A stretch of 64,000 bases of DNA from Rhizophagus clarus (GCA_015698045.1 BLAL01000156.1:620001-684000), one strand, 5' to 3'. Positions 46,797 to 59,825 are shown, counted from the first letter of the stretch. Numbers and translations: made by a program. Notes: generated by a model not told the origin, from the letters alone.

Positions 46797-49700
46797 CATA
46801 ATCGAAACTCCATTTTGTGTTATTCTTTGTTACGTGATTACGCACGATCATTAAAAAGGATTTGATGATTATGAATGAGAATGCGCCAAAATCTGGAATA
46901 TTATCTTGAGAAAAAAAAATTCCATTATCTCGTCATTATATTGACGATTTTTATGTCATTCGCCAGCTCTTTATGTCAACACCATAAGGCAGATAATATT
47001 CACAAAGGCCTCCACTCTGAAATTATGATGAATTGGAAAATGGAGTTAATTGTTATGGGAGTAAGGTAAAGCATTAAAAAAAGAATAAATATTTCGATTC
47101 TTGTTTTGTATTGGTATTAAAGTATTTTTAATTTCATATGGTGTGGCACGTAGTAAAGAGAGATCAGAGATGAATTTGCGTGACGCATTTCATGTTGTTC
47201 GAGAACTTGTTAATAAGTCGACGCTATAGCAAGGAATCGAATGGTTTGTTTTTGACATGATAATTATAACGTGGAAACTGGCCACGTTTAATAATTGCAA
47301 TCGCCATAGTATTAACAAATCTATTGGAAGATTATAGTCAAATTACGAAAAAGTATTTGGACCATATACCAACAAACGGACTAAAACTGAAGTACTCAAG
47401 ATTTTTATAATCCCAGTGTGATTAATATTAGTTGGATAGCATTAGGATGATAAAATTTTATATCATTTTTGTTTGCGTTCCAGTGAAACTGGGTTTCGCC
47501 CAAATGATTTCGCTCACTAAGTATATCTGGCACGCTAAATACAAATTTGATTGTACAAAAATAATAAATACATTTTCGGAGAAAATCCTTATTACACAAA
47601 AATATACATATTTCATCAAAGAAATTCCATTATCGTTAGTTATACAATTTTCGGAACAAATATCTTACAATGTATCATTCAATTCTGGATGTAGAAATGC
47701 TAATCATAGTAAGCTTTTTTCTGATTGATGATGACCGGTGAAATCATACTGAATGTATTAATATAATCCTTTTGTCTGAATATATTATAAGAATTATCCT
47801 TATTTCATTTCCCATGCTTTGATTATTAATCTTTCAATTTCCATTTCCGTCATCATGAATCTGCTCTGTCGTTAACGTATGGAATAATTCGTACATGTCG
47901 GGATCTTTAAATATAAAGGATAACACTATCTACGATTGTGATGGTCATCCGAATATCTGTCAAATCCTCCTCATCAACAAAACAACAACTTCTTCGTCAA
48001 TTATTCATAATTACGCGAAATGAACACTTCTTAACAAAATCCCATCTGATTCTACGTGACAATCATCAGCTTTCGATATAATTAATCATCTGTAAATATA
48101 GGTGACCAAGTATATTTTCTTATAAAAATTGAATTAAACAGATTACTTATACCCGCTCTTTCACTTTCTTTGTTTGGTGAAGATGCAACTAAAAATCTTG
48201 ATAGTGTATTTTTACGTTGTAATAAAGAATTTTGCAATGATTATCTTTTTCTTTTAATAACTATATAACAAAGACTCGGTAAATCGTATGAAAATCGATA
48301 TTAAATACGCGATCCAATAATTCACTAATTATTTCGAAAGAACCTTCAAACCCATCAACGGCTTCCTCTTTTCGCGTTGTTGCGTTTTTTAATGGAGAGA
48401 ATGTTTCATTCTCTGTATGTCTATCATTTTCTCATGCATGAGGTTGCCATACTAAAGAAACTACAGGCTAAATTATTATTCTCCCTCACGCACATTATTG
48501 GTTTGTTTCAGAATTCCCTTTTTTTGAACCATCTCACAATCAGAGGATTCATATAACTTATAAATTTGTTTCATAGTTTTAGATAAAGACCCATACTCCT
48601 CGGGATCTTCTCAAGTGCCATCTTGAAATCTTGGAAATAGTAGCCGTGTTCCTTATGTAAATACTCAACAAGGTAATTTGTAGTGTTCTCCTTGATCTTC
48701 TCCACCAGTGTAAGAGACTTACTTCTGGTTGTCACTGCATTGATTAAGCAGAAACAGAAACTGTGAAAAAAAAAAAAAAAAAAATTCGTAGTTTTGGGAT
48801 AATTTCTCTGTGTCACAGAATTTCACAGAACTTATAGAATGTGCGATCTACGATCGTTGTAATGTTGGCAGACCTTGCGTAATTCTGGCCAAGCTACAGA
48901 CTTATTGGCTCCGCCATTCTTGTACTACGTGTTATGAAATGAGGCAACCGTGACCCCTGGGTCACGATCTCATGGGCAATTTTTATGATAAATATTATTA
49001 TTCAACTTCACTGCTATAAAGAATCGTTATACATAGTAAATATGCGAATGAAACCGAATCCGAGTTAACTTTATTAATAAATGAAGAAACGAAGTTGAGT
49101 TGTAAAAGAATTCGAATAATGTTTTTTGGAGGAAGTGAGTAGACAATGAGAAAGGATCATATGTTATTAACATGGTTATTATCGTTTGTAAAACGCATCA
49201 TATATAATGCATCGAGTTTTACTCAGCTCCACCAAATGATTTTTATGTTGAATAAAGATTTATATATTTATCCGTGCAATAAAAGCTGCCAGTCATGTTT
49301 TATTCTTTAATTGGTTAGGAACGCATATAATGATGGATTAATAAGTAGTAAGTTGAATCAACAACGAAGATCAATGTCATTATAACAAAAAATACAATTA
49401 CAAATATTTTATTGAAACGAGAACTAATTTCTCTTGCTTCAATTAATTATACCGTTACAAATGTACACCTTTTGAATGCTGAATAGACATCAGAACAGAG
49501 TATTGTTATTAGAAATTTTAATTGTCCTTAGCATTTGATTATACAGTACGTATCGGTATTATTTCTTTAACTGTTAAGGGAGAATAATTTATAATTGGAA
49601 TCTGACTTGTATGTGGAGTCGTGCAAATCAGATACATTTGTATGCGATTCCTAAACTGAGTGTTTTGCTGCTCAAATACGCTTTTTATTCATTCACTATA

Positions 49701-51964
49701 TAAAATTAATAAACAAAATATATATTATTGGATTCCGTAGATTCCATTATATTCACGAATTTTGTTTGGACAATGTCAGCTCCATTAAATTTAATAGTTA
49801 CAACTTCCCAATTCTATTTAAAAAAGGGTATAACAAATAATGGAATGGAATATGTTTTTTTTCCTCGTTGAGATATCTATTAATTCCATGATATGAATAG
49901 CATGAGCAAATTAATATTCAATGGACCGTTAATATTCTCTTCAACGAAGAAAATACTCGGGATATCTGATTTTTTAATATCATCATTAATAATGAGCGTC
50001 TCTTTAATTGTTAAGGAGTTTATTTGTCATCATTAAGCATCCCGTTTTTGTAAATTTAATTTAATTCCCAATATCAATTGATTTGATAAGGAAAAGTTTG
50101 AAAAAAACTGGATGTTAGTGAAATGAAAAGTCGGTAAAGTCAAATGGCTACTGGTAAAATAAATATAGCATAAATGTAATAGGTTTAGGAAGCTTAAGTA
50201 AAGTTGTTTAGCAGTCATAGAACCACTCAAATATTGATTTTATCAGGACAGTTTTAATATTTGCAATAGTATGAATATTTTCATTTTATAGCGTAATTTT
50301 GGTACTTTTTTTAAATGAAACAAGCCTTTATTTTGGAGATTAAATAAATTTATTCAGCAATCTCGAATATTGATTTTTTATCAAACTAGCTTTAATATTA
50401 TGTAGTAATTAGTTTTTTACAATAATGCACTTTAAGTATATCATTTGTTTGTTAAATTTAAATTTAATAGAGTGCAAAGGGTTAACTAGTTTCAAATTTA
50501 TTATGCCATGAAAAGAATATTGTCAATATAGCTCAAGTGAGTTTAGTCTACTCATGTTAAAATATACAAAACTTATAAATAATGAATTACTATCTATATT
50601 TATACTCAAAATTTAGATCATTTGCCAATCTATATAATATATCTTTTAAAACATGAACTATAAATTTATGTAAACTTCTATTCTATAAGCTAAAGTGCTA
50701 AGTTAATTAAAAATGATTTTATTCAGATATTTCTTTTACCTTTATACGCATTTTTGTCCTAAATTTCCAGTAAAAAAATATTTTAGTACAACATAATAAA
50801 TAATACAGGAAATGCAACAACATACTCTTTTAGGATGAAATTTATTGTAAAGAGAGAAAAACTAAATAAAGAGACTAAATATATTTATATCTTCTCATAC
50901 ACATTCACAGTCATGCATGTATACATGAATAACTTATGCAACATTTTGAAGAGAATTTTTTTAAATGATGTATGAACCACTATTGATCATAATAAACCTC
51001 TTTTTTTTGAAAAAAAAAAATTGAAGTCATCTGATACAGGTACTAGTGACAAGTATTAATCAATGATTATATAAATCCAAATTATTTTTTGGTACTGGTT
51101 ATTTTCTTACCAGGACTAAATGTATAATGTAATTGGAAAAAAAACTTTAAATAGAGTTTGCCAAGCTTCGAAAGAGAATTCCATTATTTGTCAGTTTGTC
51201 AACCAATCAGATCTGAATCAAATCATGAAGCAATAATTGCCAATAAGATTCAATCAAACAAGTCAAACCTTGCATTAACCATTCACACTTTGCATATATT
51301 GCAACATATTGCACATGTTTAACATATTTAACATTCTAAACATTGATCTACAATCATGTGACTTAATCGAACTTTTAGCCACGCATTATTTTGCCGCAAC
51401 AGTATCTTTTAATCATAAAATTGAAATTTTGCGATATAAATCACAGTAAATCATGTATTGTGCAAATCTTTCATTTCTATTTGATATTAATTTAATATTT
51501 AAAATAACCAATAAAAATTTCCCAATATTTAATATGATCAAATGACTTAAATGATCGGTTATTTGAGCTTTATATGACAAATGTCATTTGTCATCTCAAG
51601 TCATTTGCCAAACACTGGATACATTTTTTATAAAAATTTTAATTAAGAAAATAATTCTGAAAACAATAATATAAGTCAATTGGAAAAAGGTATGAAAATT
51701 TTATAGACAGGTAGATAGGTAATCATACTATAGAACTAGTAAAGAATAATCTTTATCAATATGATATGTAGGATTTATGGATATAATATACTATGGCTTA
51801 AAGATTTTAAATTAGAACTAAATATAGTATATATAATGATAAGTTTAGATTTAAATAGTTAAAGCTAGATGTATATCTACATTATTTAAATATTTATTAC
51901 ATATTATATATAATAATACATTTTTAAATAATATTAATAAATAAAAAAATTGGTAAAAAATTAT
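46797..51964. other. Gene-poor region
   Basis: About 5.2 kb without a gene I can support. A minus-strand stretch at 48571-48745 encodes an ordinary-looking segment (VEKIKENTTNYLVEYLHKEH) and could be an exon of a lost gene; its 5' side runs into a poly-A tract. The plus frame at 47432-47728 has no recognisable content. A poly-A run lies at 48764-48783. Confidence 0.5.
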
Positions 51965-52165
51965 AAAATTTATATGATGGTCACGATTTTACTTTAACAA
52001 AAAATGTTTTTTAATTACAATATTTTGACAGCTTTCTTATAATAAATTATATTATAATTTTACTATTAAAAAATAAGTACATCGTCAAGTAATCTTTGAT
52101 GAATCAAAAAATAACAGATTAATTCTTTATTTACCACCTATTTACTTATCTATATTTAATGCGAT
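51965..52165. repeat. Dispersed repeat, copy 2 (inverted relative to 16985-17215)
   Basis: Contains TTAATTACAATATTTTGACAGC and AAGTACATCGTCAAGTAATC, complementary to the copy at 17 kb. Confidence 0.7.
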
Positions 52166-52976
52166 CAGTATAGTTGTGTAACTATGAGGAAATCTAGTTT
52201 GGTTACTCTGATTTCCTTCAATTTTTTATAAAGGCTTCTAATAAAACTTCTTAGTTAACACTAGTCGAAAAAGGAATATTCGACCTCCAAAAAATCTGGC
52301 CTAGATTTGGCCATTTTTTAAAAAAATTGACCTAAATTAATAATGATATGCAATTCAATCTATATTTGACTCTGATTCGATCCTGCTGAATGATGGTCAA
52401 ATTGTGTATAATAAAAATTAAACTATGTTTGGCCTCACACAAATAATGGCCAAATTGTATTCACTTTTCTATATTAAATAATGGTTATAATATATTTACT
52501 ATATTAATATTATTAAGTATAATAAAAAATAATGATACAATATTTGTTAAAAAATGTTTAAACAATTTGGACTAGTATAAATGTTATATTAAATCAACGC
52601 AAATGGAACTTTCTATTTATAGGAATAACGGCTAAATATTCTCTGGCATTAGATCGATCTGATTTTTTGTATTTTACAGGTATAAACTGACCTAAAATAT
52701 TGTGTATTGGGATTATATTGTCTCTACTGCTCAAATAGAAACTATCTTCCCATAATTTGACGTTGCAAGTTTTGACATCATCGTCAATACTGAAATGGAA
52801 TCAGGATGTCAAATTTGCCAGTTTGTACCATTTGATGTAAGCAAATTTGTGTGTCAAATTATGGGAGGATAAATGAATGCTATGTTCGAAAAAAATTGGA
52901 TTTGACCTGGGTAAGTATCAACGCTATTCCCATCACGATTAATAAATTTAGTTAAGACAAATGAGCTCTTAATATG
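52166..52976. other. Gene-poor spacer
   Basis: No coding potential recognised. The words ATTTGGCC and GGCCAAAT occur several times between 52300 and 52460. Confidence 0.4.
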
Positions 52977-53410
52977 TCATGTTGCAGCAGCAGATCCAAA
53001 AATTTCTGCACTGATTTGACATCTTCTATATCGATTCGCTTTATTTATAATGATCGTTGAATTGGGTAAATTTTTCATGAATGGTTTTCTGAATATAGAA
53101 TCTACGTATGTATCCTTATAATATTCAATAAGTAAATCGTAGATTTGTTCATCAAGATGAATATCTTCAGATCGCGGTGCTAAAAATATACCCAGAAATT
53201 CCTCGCAACTAGTAATTGGTGATTCCAATATATTTCTGAAATTCATCAAAAATTGAAAGAGAACTGACAGAAGGTCATTTATTGAATAATTCGATGCCGA
53301 TTACTTCTGAACTTGAGCTGATAATATCATTTATTTGTGTTTCAGTTATCAATCGACACATTAGTTCAGGTTCAATTTGGCGGTGGCTATTAGGCAACAA
53401 TCCTAATAAA
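52977..53410 (-). pseudogene. Fragment of an element-associated protein common in this lineage
   Basis: Minus-strand coding remnant in two frames. The upstream piece (53410-53280) reads LLPNSHRQIEPELMCRLITE and continues to a stop. The downstream piece (53249-52977) contains FLAPRSEDIHLDEQIYDLLI and ANRYRRCQISAEIFGSAAAT. From memory this matches a repeated Rhizophagus protein type whose members carry a GRCRIG.E.FGS block, associated with mobile sequences and of unknown function. The C-terminal part that normally follows this block is missing. Confidence 0.6.
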
Positions 53411-53879
53411 TATATAGACTAAAAGGAGGGTTCTGGAGTCATTTTTCCAAATAGGTATAATTAGTGTAAGTCTCTCCCAGCTTATTTCCTGATATACGAA
53501 ATTTATGTAATCTTTTTTAAACCCCAAATTTATTTTCAAGACCAGGAAATATATCAAAATATGATATTGAATTTAAGATTTAAATCAGGCTGGGGCATAA
53601 ATTTTGTTAACATATCCTTTTACCCATTTTTTTAGTTTTTAAGTTAAAGGAGATAACCATATTTATTAACGCGCTGATGTGATTTTAATTACAAATAATA
53701 TAATGAAAAAAGTATGCTATATTGCTTGGGTTTAAAAAAGGCCAAGAGCATCAAGGACCGAAGTATCTGAGTATGCTCACAGGCCGTAAATGCAAGCTCA
53801 TTTTGCATATCAGATTTTATGTTATCCTAGAATTAATTCTAAAACTGATTTATAGTTGTAAACAAAGGATCAAATTTTG

Positions 53880-54130
53880 GTACCATGACTAAAGGGAGGG
53901 TACCAAAATCTTGAATGATAGAAAGTAAATCAAAAGGGCCATTGAACTTATTCTAGTAAACCAATAATTTTTAGATATATAGAAAATCATTCTAGAGCCA
54001 ATTCTTTACCAAAATATTGGGACAAAAAGTTATACGAAAAAAAAAGTCTCACCTCTGGGATACCAAAATTTCTGGGTATACAAAGATTAAGGATACCAAA
54101 ATTCTGGTATAAGGTACCAAAATTTTAATA
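53880..54130. repeat. Irregular TACCAAAAT repeats
   Basis: About eight scattered copies of GGTACCAAAAT or GATACCAAAATT in the copy 1 leader, at the place where copy 2 has AAGTCTAACC repeats. Confidence 0.75.
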
Positions 54131-54402
54131 GCTTAGCTAACATTCTGAAAAGCCCTAGAGCGCAACTTCTAATAGTGTTTAGAGACATAAAATCCTTTTA
54201 TATGAGCTGGACATCTACCAGAATATGATCTAGTAAATCTTCCACATTCACAGATCTTCCACAAATTTCACCAGAGTAACGAATAAATGGACAAGTATAT
54301 TCATCATACATAATGTAAATATTTTTTTCTTATACTAAATAATAATTTAAAATAAAAAGTTTATATAAGTAACATATAATAAACCAAATACTTTTACACA
54401 AT

Positions 54403-54784
54403 GAGTACACAAATTCAATTAACTGATACCAAGCCTATATATCAAGAAATCGAACAGGCATTAATAAATGTAGTCAAGGCAGGCATCTACTATAGAAGGC
54501 CAAAAGATGGTAAATTCATGCAATTATATAAAGAGCGAATCAAAAAATTACGTCAGGCAGAGGATCCCTAAGAATACATTCTCAAACTAGCCATGACCAT
54601 ATTTCCTAATGAAGCAAAATATTATAAAGTCAAAGATGACTACAAAGAATTTTATGGGCGGGATCTAAAGATTCTTAACGCAATCATGGAACTATATAAA
54701 TTATACTATAAATTAGCTAAGGATTATTTTATTACCGATAAACAAGTTGATGAAGAGACAGAAAACTTCTTATCATCACTTTAG
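54403..54784 (+). pseudogene. Small element protein, copy 1, with one premature stop
   Basis: The same protein as the intact 127-residue ORF at 63006-63389, broken by TAA at 54571-54573 where copy 2 has CAA. It starts MSTQIQLTDTKPIYQEIEQA and ends NFLSSL. The remainder stays in frame. It ends overlapping the 3' end of the minus-strand integrase by nine bases. Confidence 0.8.
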
Positions 54785-55903
54785 AGATTTAATTTGTGAG
54801 TACCCACTGGGGAGGCAATTCAGTATCAAAGAGAATAACAATCTTTCAGGATGTTTGACTACATAATCATCATCATCAGTTAATCTAAAGGGGACTTCTT
54901 CCAGCCAGTACAAGACCAGTTGATTTTTTTGCATCATAGATTCCCGGATATGATAAATATGTGGAGACCAATTCAAGTCACCAGCACGATGTTTTCCATC
55001 CTCTAAATCAATAGGATACAACAAATATCTTACTAATACATCACTAGAAAGCTTTTCCTCATCAAAGCCTATAGGACTATCCCGAAGGTAAGAAGGCTTA
55101 GCAAAGACCTCTTTTTCCTTTATTGCATCAACAGGAGAAATACCAAGCTGACGTGTGATAGAATTATTAATGTCCTCAACAACTATCAGCAAATTCTTTA
55201 CCCAAGCCCTGGATCGTCTATCTAAAGTCAAGAGATTAGAATCATCCTGGAAAGGAAATAGCTTTTCAACTAAGGTGCGATTATACCTTTCAACAATACC
55301 CATAGTATGCTTAGGTTTGGCCTTCTGAATTTTCACACCATGCTCTTTCATTAATTTCTCACAATCACCTTTAAACTCTGATCCTTTATCAGTAATTAAT
55401 AATTTTGGCCAGACCAAAGGACATTCAGGATTATCATAGATTTTCTCAAGTGATCGAGCAATAGTAGCAGAAGTTAAGATACCCTGCCTATCCTTAATAC
55501 TATATGCACCAATAGGAATAGAGGCTTTATATCTCGAAGCCATGTCAACTATATTAAGGCAAAAAAGATAAGTAATCTGATCTACTTTGTCATAAGGCAT
55601 GTAGAAAACATCCGCCTGGTGGACTTCATTGGGAGTAGTAATAGAGGTAAAACTTGCACAAAGAATATATCTAGGACGAGGCTTATGTATTTGGTGTATA
55701 GCTTGTCTCTCAAGCCAGTCCTCCACTTCATTTAAACTAAAATCATACTCAGCTTTCAGAGAAGCTTCATGTAATTTTTTAGCATTTCGATAATAACCAA
55801 TAGGCTGATAATAAATCTTTTTCAAAGCAATAGAAATATCAAGATTTCGAGCCTCACCAGAATCTATAGAAATAATAGGTAACAATGGGAGTTGAGCAGA
55901 CAT
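54776..55903 (-). CDS. Polinton-type integrase (rve), copy 1, 375 aa
   Basis: Open from the ATG at 55903. After an N-terminal region (KKIYYQPIGYYRNAKKLHEA, WLERQAIHQIHKPRPRYI) comes the DDE core: first Asp in VHQADVFYMPYD, second in LLITDKGSEFKGD, and the Glu in MGIVERYNRTLVEKLFP. A C-terminal SH3/chromo-like region follows (RAGDLNWSPHIYHIRESM, VLYWLEE). Compared with copy 2 the last 40 residues differ because of a frame change after YWLEE, so the normal tail is lost. It would insert the element's DNA. Its start overlaps, divergently, the start of the plus-strand frame at 55885. Confidence 0.88.
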   Translation of the reverse strand: MSAQLPLLPIISIDSGEARNLDISIALKKIYYQPIGYYRNAKKLHEASLKAEYDFSLNEVEDWLERQAIHQIHKPRPRYILCASFTSITTPNEVHQADVFYMPYDKVDQITYLFCLNIVDMASRYKASIPIGAYSIKDRQGILTSATIARSLEKIYDNPECPLVWPKLLITDKGSEFKGDCEKLMKEHGVKIQKAKPKHTMGIVERYNRTLVEKLFPFQDDSNLLTLDRRSRAWVKNLLIVVEDINNSITRQLGISPVDAIKEKEVFAKPSYLRDSPIGFDEEKLSSDVLVRYLLYPIDLEDGKHRAGDLNWSPHIYHIRESMMQKNQLVLYWLEEVPFRLTDDDDYVVKHPERLLFSLILNCLPSGYSQIKSLK

Positions 55904-56767
55904 ATCTTGAACAACTAAACAGCAACTTTGATCTAGGGATAAAGTTAGTACAAAAGAAAATCCGCAAACTTGAAGAGGAAATTAAAGCCTGTGAGCGATA
56001 TATTTCTCATCTTGAAAAGAATCTACAATCTTATGATGAAGAAGTTAATCAGGTAAAAGATAAATGTAAGGTTATTCTAGGTGAACTTAAAAAATGTTAG
56101 GATCACCTGAAGCTAAAAGAGGAGGTATTAGTTATTTAAGATAATCGAATTATCCAGCTAGAAAACACAATAGATAAACTTAAATCTCATATACAAGAAT
56201 TATCTAAATCTAGTAATAAACATTCTGAAGAAGAAGAATGACCAGAGGAAGAAAATATGGCCATACCTGATATTTTAGTAAATATCGCTACAGCACTAGA
56301 TCAGGTAGAGGCATATATTGATGGAGATACATTATTTAACCCTAAAAATATATTAAATGGTATACGAATCTCATTAACAACTGCTTGTGGACTTATGCAA
56401 AGACATGCTCAAGATGCTATGAACATGCAAGATTTATACTGTATAGCTAATGATCGAATCAATGGCCTTAAGAATGATTTAACAACTACTAGAAATCAAT
56501 GTCTTCGAAGAGCTCAGCTACTGACTTTGGCATATAATAATGAGGTAAATAAGCGTTGAAGTTGGTGGCAAATAGCTCAAAATAGGCAAACTAATGGTCA
56601 AAGAATAGCCTTAAGAAAGCAAAACCGAATAAATGTATTAGTAGGAGAAAAAGCAATCCTTCAGCTAATAAATCAGAGACGCAAAGCTAAGGCAGACTTA
56701 GCAGAATTCAATTGGGCATTTGTATTTAATAGATATCAAAAATGGAAGGGTAGGGAATTAAATTCAT
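55885..56767 (+). pseudogene. Coiled-coil / gag-like leader frame with several stops
   Basis: One frame can be followed from 55885 to 56767 through stops at 56098 (TAG), 56140 (TAA), 56239 (TGA) and 56557 (TGA). The first part is a strong coiled coil (KKIRKLEEEIKACERYISHL). The second starts at a Met (56257: MAIPDILVNIATALDQVEAY) and is mostly helical. Together with the following frame it looks like the N-terminal part of a gag-like structural protein, but I cannot name it. Several TGA codons would be CGA and TAG/TAA would be CAG/CAA before C-to-T change; this is inference. Confidence 0.55.
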
Positions 56768-56797
56768 GACAAATTACAAAACAATCCTCCAGGAAAC

Positions 56798-57790
56798 ATG
56801 GTTACAATACAAGATGTCATGCATACATTAGCACCATTACTTGCACAATTACCCAATTATGATGGATAGGAACCATCAGACGTATATTATCAAAAGCTTA
56901 GAAATATAAATGAAATGGCACGTCCCTTAGTCGTTACTACCTTTAATGCCGCTGCAAGATGTCAAGTTATGATAAATAAGATGACAGGTAACCAGTTTGC
57001 ACCTGTTCCTGCCAATGATCTTTATGCAGCAAGTAATCCAGCTATTAATACTGAACCTCTTTTTCTAAATTGGTTGCGTGAAAAATATAGAGAAGTTACG
57101 GTAGGGACTAATTGAAGTGCTATATTTGCTCTTGTTAATGAAAAGTTTTTAGAGACAGATACTCCAGATAGTTATAAAAAACGAATCAAACCACTAGTAC
57201 AAGCAATGCCAGATGCTGATGCCTTACCTTATCTATTTAATCAATTGCCTTCTGATTTAGAAATGAGAGTTAGAATTGCTAATCCTGCTACAGTCATTGC
57301 ATTTTTTACAGACTTGTGTAATATATGGTATAAAAGTGCAAGCAAAAAAATACAAGCTCATACAATAGCTCCAGTTAATTATACAGCTCAACCACAAAAA
57401 AATGATTTTAAAATTCGTCTAGCAAGGGATTTGGCATATTCAGGAATAGCAACAGATGACACAACATTAGAAAATTTTATCTATGAAGAGCTTCAAAAAA
57501 GGTTAGGAAGCAAAACAGCCCATGTTAGAAAGAGTCCCTTTACACCCAGAAATGCCTATGCCACAAAGAAAGTTGTTAGAAAGGTAGTACTAAAAGCATC
57601 TGCAAAGCAAACCTGACATTGTTCAGCATGTGGAAAGGCTGGTCATACAAAGGTTAATTGCCCAAAGGCAAGCGAACTAAGAAGGTTAATCATGTATACC
57701 AGGATGAGGTAGAAAATCCTGAAGACTCTGAAGAAGATTACATAAAAGAATATATAGAGGATTCTGAAGAAGAGGAAGTAGAAGAAGATG
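56798..57790 (+). pseudogene. Gag-like protein with CCHC zinc knuckle, interrupted by stops
   Basis: A frame from ATG 56798 (MVTIQDVMHTLAPLLAQ) continues past TAG (56867), TGA (57113) and TGA (57614). The middle part (LVNEKFLETDTPDSYKKRI, FNQLPSDLEMRVRI) resembles the capsid-like region of retrotransposon gag proteins in this fungal group. It ends with a typical zinc knuckle, CSACGKAGHTKVNCPK, followed by an acidic stretch. No reverse transcriptase is found nearby. It sits between the integrase and the polymerase, so it may be part of the Polinton-like element or an old insertion. Family assignment of the knuckle is firm; the capsid role is inference. Confidence 0.65.
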
Positions 57791-58080
57791 ACGAATATAT
57801 TGATGCTGACAAATCCTGAAACTGCTATGCTGTAAAAAAAAGTAGTACGAAGTGGAGTAACTATAAAAACAGCAACCAAGAAGTCCCCTACTTCCAAGTC
57901 TCATGCTAGCAAAACACCTATCGGCAGAGCATCAGGCAATATAATTATTATGGCTATGGAACAAGTTTATCAGATAGTTTTAAAATCTATAATATCATCA
58001 ATAGTTCCATATTGTCCTAAAGAGATTCTTATAGAAATTTCAAAATTTATTAATACAATATTTCCAAATTAAAAGACCAT
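57791..58080 (+). other. Link between gag-like and protease frames
   Basis: Weakly coding in a shifted frame (for example QIVLKSIISSIVPYCPKEIL, ending at a TAA near 58071). Probably the decayed continuation of the gag-like protein. Confidence 0.35.
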
Positions 58081-58908
58081 TGCTTAAATACTGTTATGCC
58101 AAATGATACGGTTAAAAGAAGGGAATTAGCATGGGAGAATGTTACAAGCAAAGTTCAAGATATTTTGTTTCCACTATTGCAAGCAGTAAATACCAAGTAG
58201 AAGCCCCTTTTAGATGTCCTATCAGAAGAAAATGCAAAGTCTTCAATTGATACCATGGATGGTATAATAGTTAACAATTCAGAGAATCATCAAGAGACTG
58301 CACCTTCCCATATTCTAAACCATGCTATTAAGGCATATGCCTAGCATCATTCAGCAGAAAAAAAAAGTGACATAGTTCATATATACTGGCCCAAGCCTCT
58401 AGAGATAAATTTTTTACAAATAAAGGATGCCGACGATGTTGTGACTATTTATTGTAAAATAGGAGGTTTGGTAATACCTTGCGTAATGATTGATACGGGC
58501 TCTGATTCTTCCATATTTTCTGATAACATTGCTGAACTTGTCGAAAAGCTTTTAGGTATTAAAATTAATAGGAAAAAAATTCATAGGCTTAATGGAGTTG
58601 CAAGTCAATCCATATCCATCGGCACTATGGACAATATTCCCATAACAATTGGTTCCAGAGAAAATACAGCCACTATTACAAATGAATTTTCTGTTGTACT
58701 TGCGGAAAAAGATCAGGATGGAAATTCTAAATCTTTAGTAATTCTTGGAACGCAATGGCAATATTGGGCTGGATGGGAGCCTTTAATAAAAGGAGAATTT
58801 AAGGCCACATCTAATGGAAAAACTATTACCATTTTCCTATCAGTTCACAAGTTCCAGCGTAATGTTTTTACTGTGGGAAAAGAGCCAGAACCTGTAAAAA
58901 AAAACTAG
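58081..58908 (+). pseudogene. Retropepsin-like aspartic protease frame
   Basis: One frame runs from about 58081 to a TAG at 58906, broken by TAG at 58198 and 58342; after the second it is open for 188 codons. It contains the retropepsin active-site motif IDTGSDSSIFSDNIAELV and the second-strand motif SLVILGTQWQYW, in a domain of about 110 residues, as expected for a gag-associated protease. It follows the zinc-knuckle frame, the normal gag-protease order. No reverse transcriptase or RNase H follows; the next 450 bases are repetitive. Confidence 0.7.
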
Positions 58909-59366
58909 CTGATCGAACTTGTCAGTATTGTGGGAAGGAATTAGATATCCTTATTTATTTTTACGTCATAAATTAACCAAGTGTTAGACTAATGGCGAGT
59001 CTACATTGGGCCAAAGTCGAGTCAATGAAGAGTCTACATTGGGTCAAAGTTGGGTCAACAAAGAGTCAGATTTGGTCGACAAAGAGTCAGGTCGAGTCAA
59101 CAAAGAATCTAAAGTGAAACTGGAATGAACTTGGATGGAGTCAGACACGCACTCAGAAAGTATATTTTTAGTAAAAGTTTCTGTCTAGAATTAACCAAAA
59201 AAATTGATAAAGCCTATATTCTGGGAAAAAAATACTGAAAAAATGCTAGAGAAAATGCCCTTTCTTATCCAAGAACTGTGAAAGATTATCATAAAATCTA
59301 TAATTGAGAAAGGAGAATGTGAACCGAGTTCACAATGTCACGTGTATGGTACAGTAAATAATATTA
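58909..59366. repeat. Short direct repeats and spacer
   Basis: Between 58990 and 59110 the words GAGTCTACATTGGG and GGTCAACAAAGAGTCA recur in tandem with changes. The remainder is non-coding. Confidence 0.7.
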
Positions 59367-59636
59367 TTATTTTGAAATATTAGTCTGAATTGCTGATTCC
59401 TTCTCTGGCTTAGCTTTATTGTATAATATATCAGGATCATTAATATCAAACGGTAACAGTTTTTTCAAATCAGATTTTATCAAATTTATCATGTTTTCCA
59501 ACTTATCCAGGCTAGTCATTAGAGCTTGTGCTGATTCTGCCAAATTGGAGAAAATAAGGGATGAGGAATCATAGTCAAGCTGGCTCGTCTCTGGCTGGTC
59601 CTTTTGAAACTGTTCCACTTTTTTATTACTTTCCAT
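59367..59636 (-). CDS. Small element protein, 89 aa
   Basis: An intact minus-strand frame with ATG at 59636 (MESNKKVEQFQKDQPETSQL). It is polar, acidic and basic in alternation, with a helical middle (LMTSLDKLENMINLIKSDLK) that may form a coiled coil. Downstream of the polymerase remnant on the same strand. No family recognised; it is probably one of the small accessory proteins of the Polinton-like element. Confidence 0.5.
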   Translation of the reverse strand: MESNKKVEQFQKDQPETSQLDYDSSSLIFSNLAESAQALMTSLDKLENMINLIKSDLKKLLPFDINDPDILYNKAKPEKESAIQTNISK

Positions 59637-59825
59637 TTCTTATTTGCTAAAAAATAGTTTAAATTTACATGAAAAAATGTATCGTACTCTAGTATTACCT
59701 TTATGATGATGATCTCAGTTTTACTGAAATTTGTTAACTATTGCAAAGTAAGTGATATATGGAATGATATTTTTAATCGATTAATTACAAGAACTATTTC
59801 GCTTTTTATATTATTTAAAACAGGA

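Noticed and set aside
55885..58908. Stop-codon reassignment or programmed readthrough in the gag-like region
   Set aside because: All three stop codons occur, neighbouring genes use them normally, and copy 2 shows a sense codon at one site; simple decay is enough.
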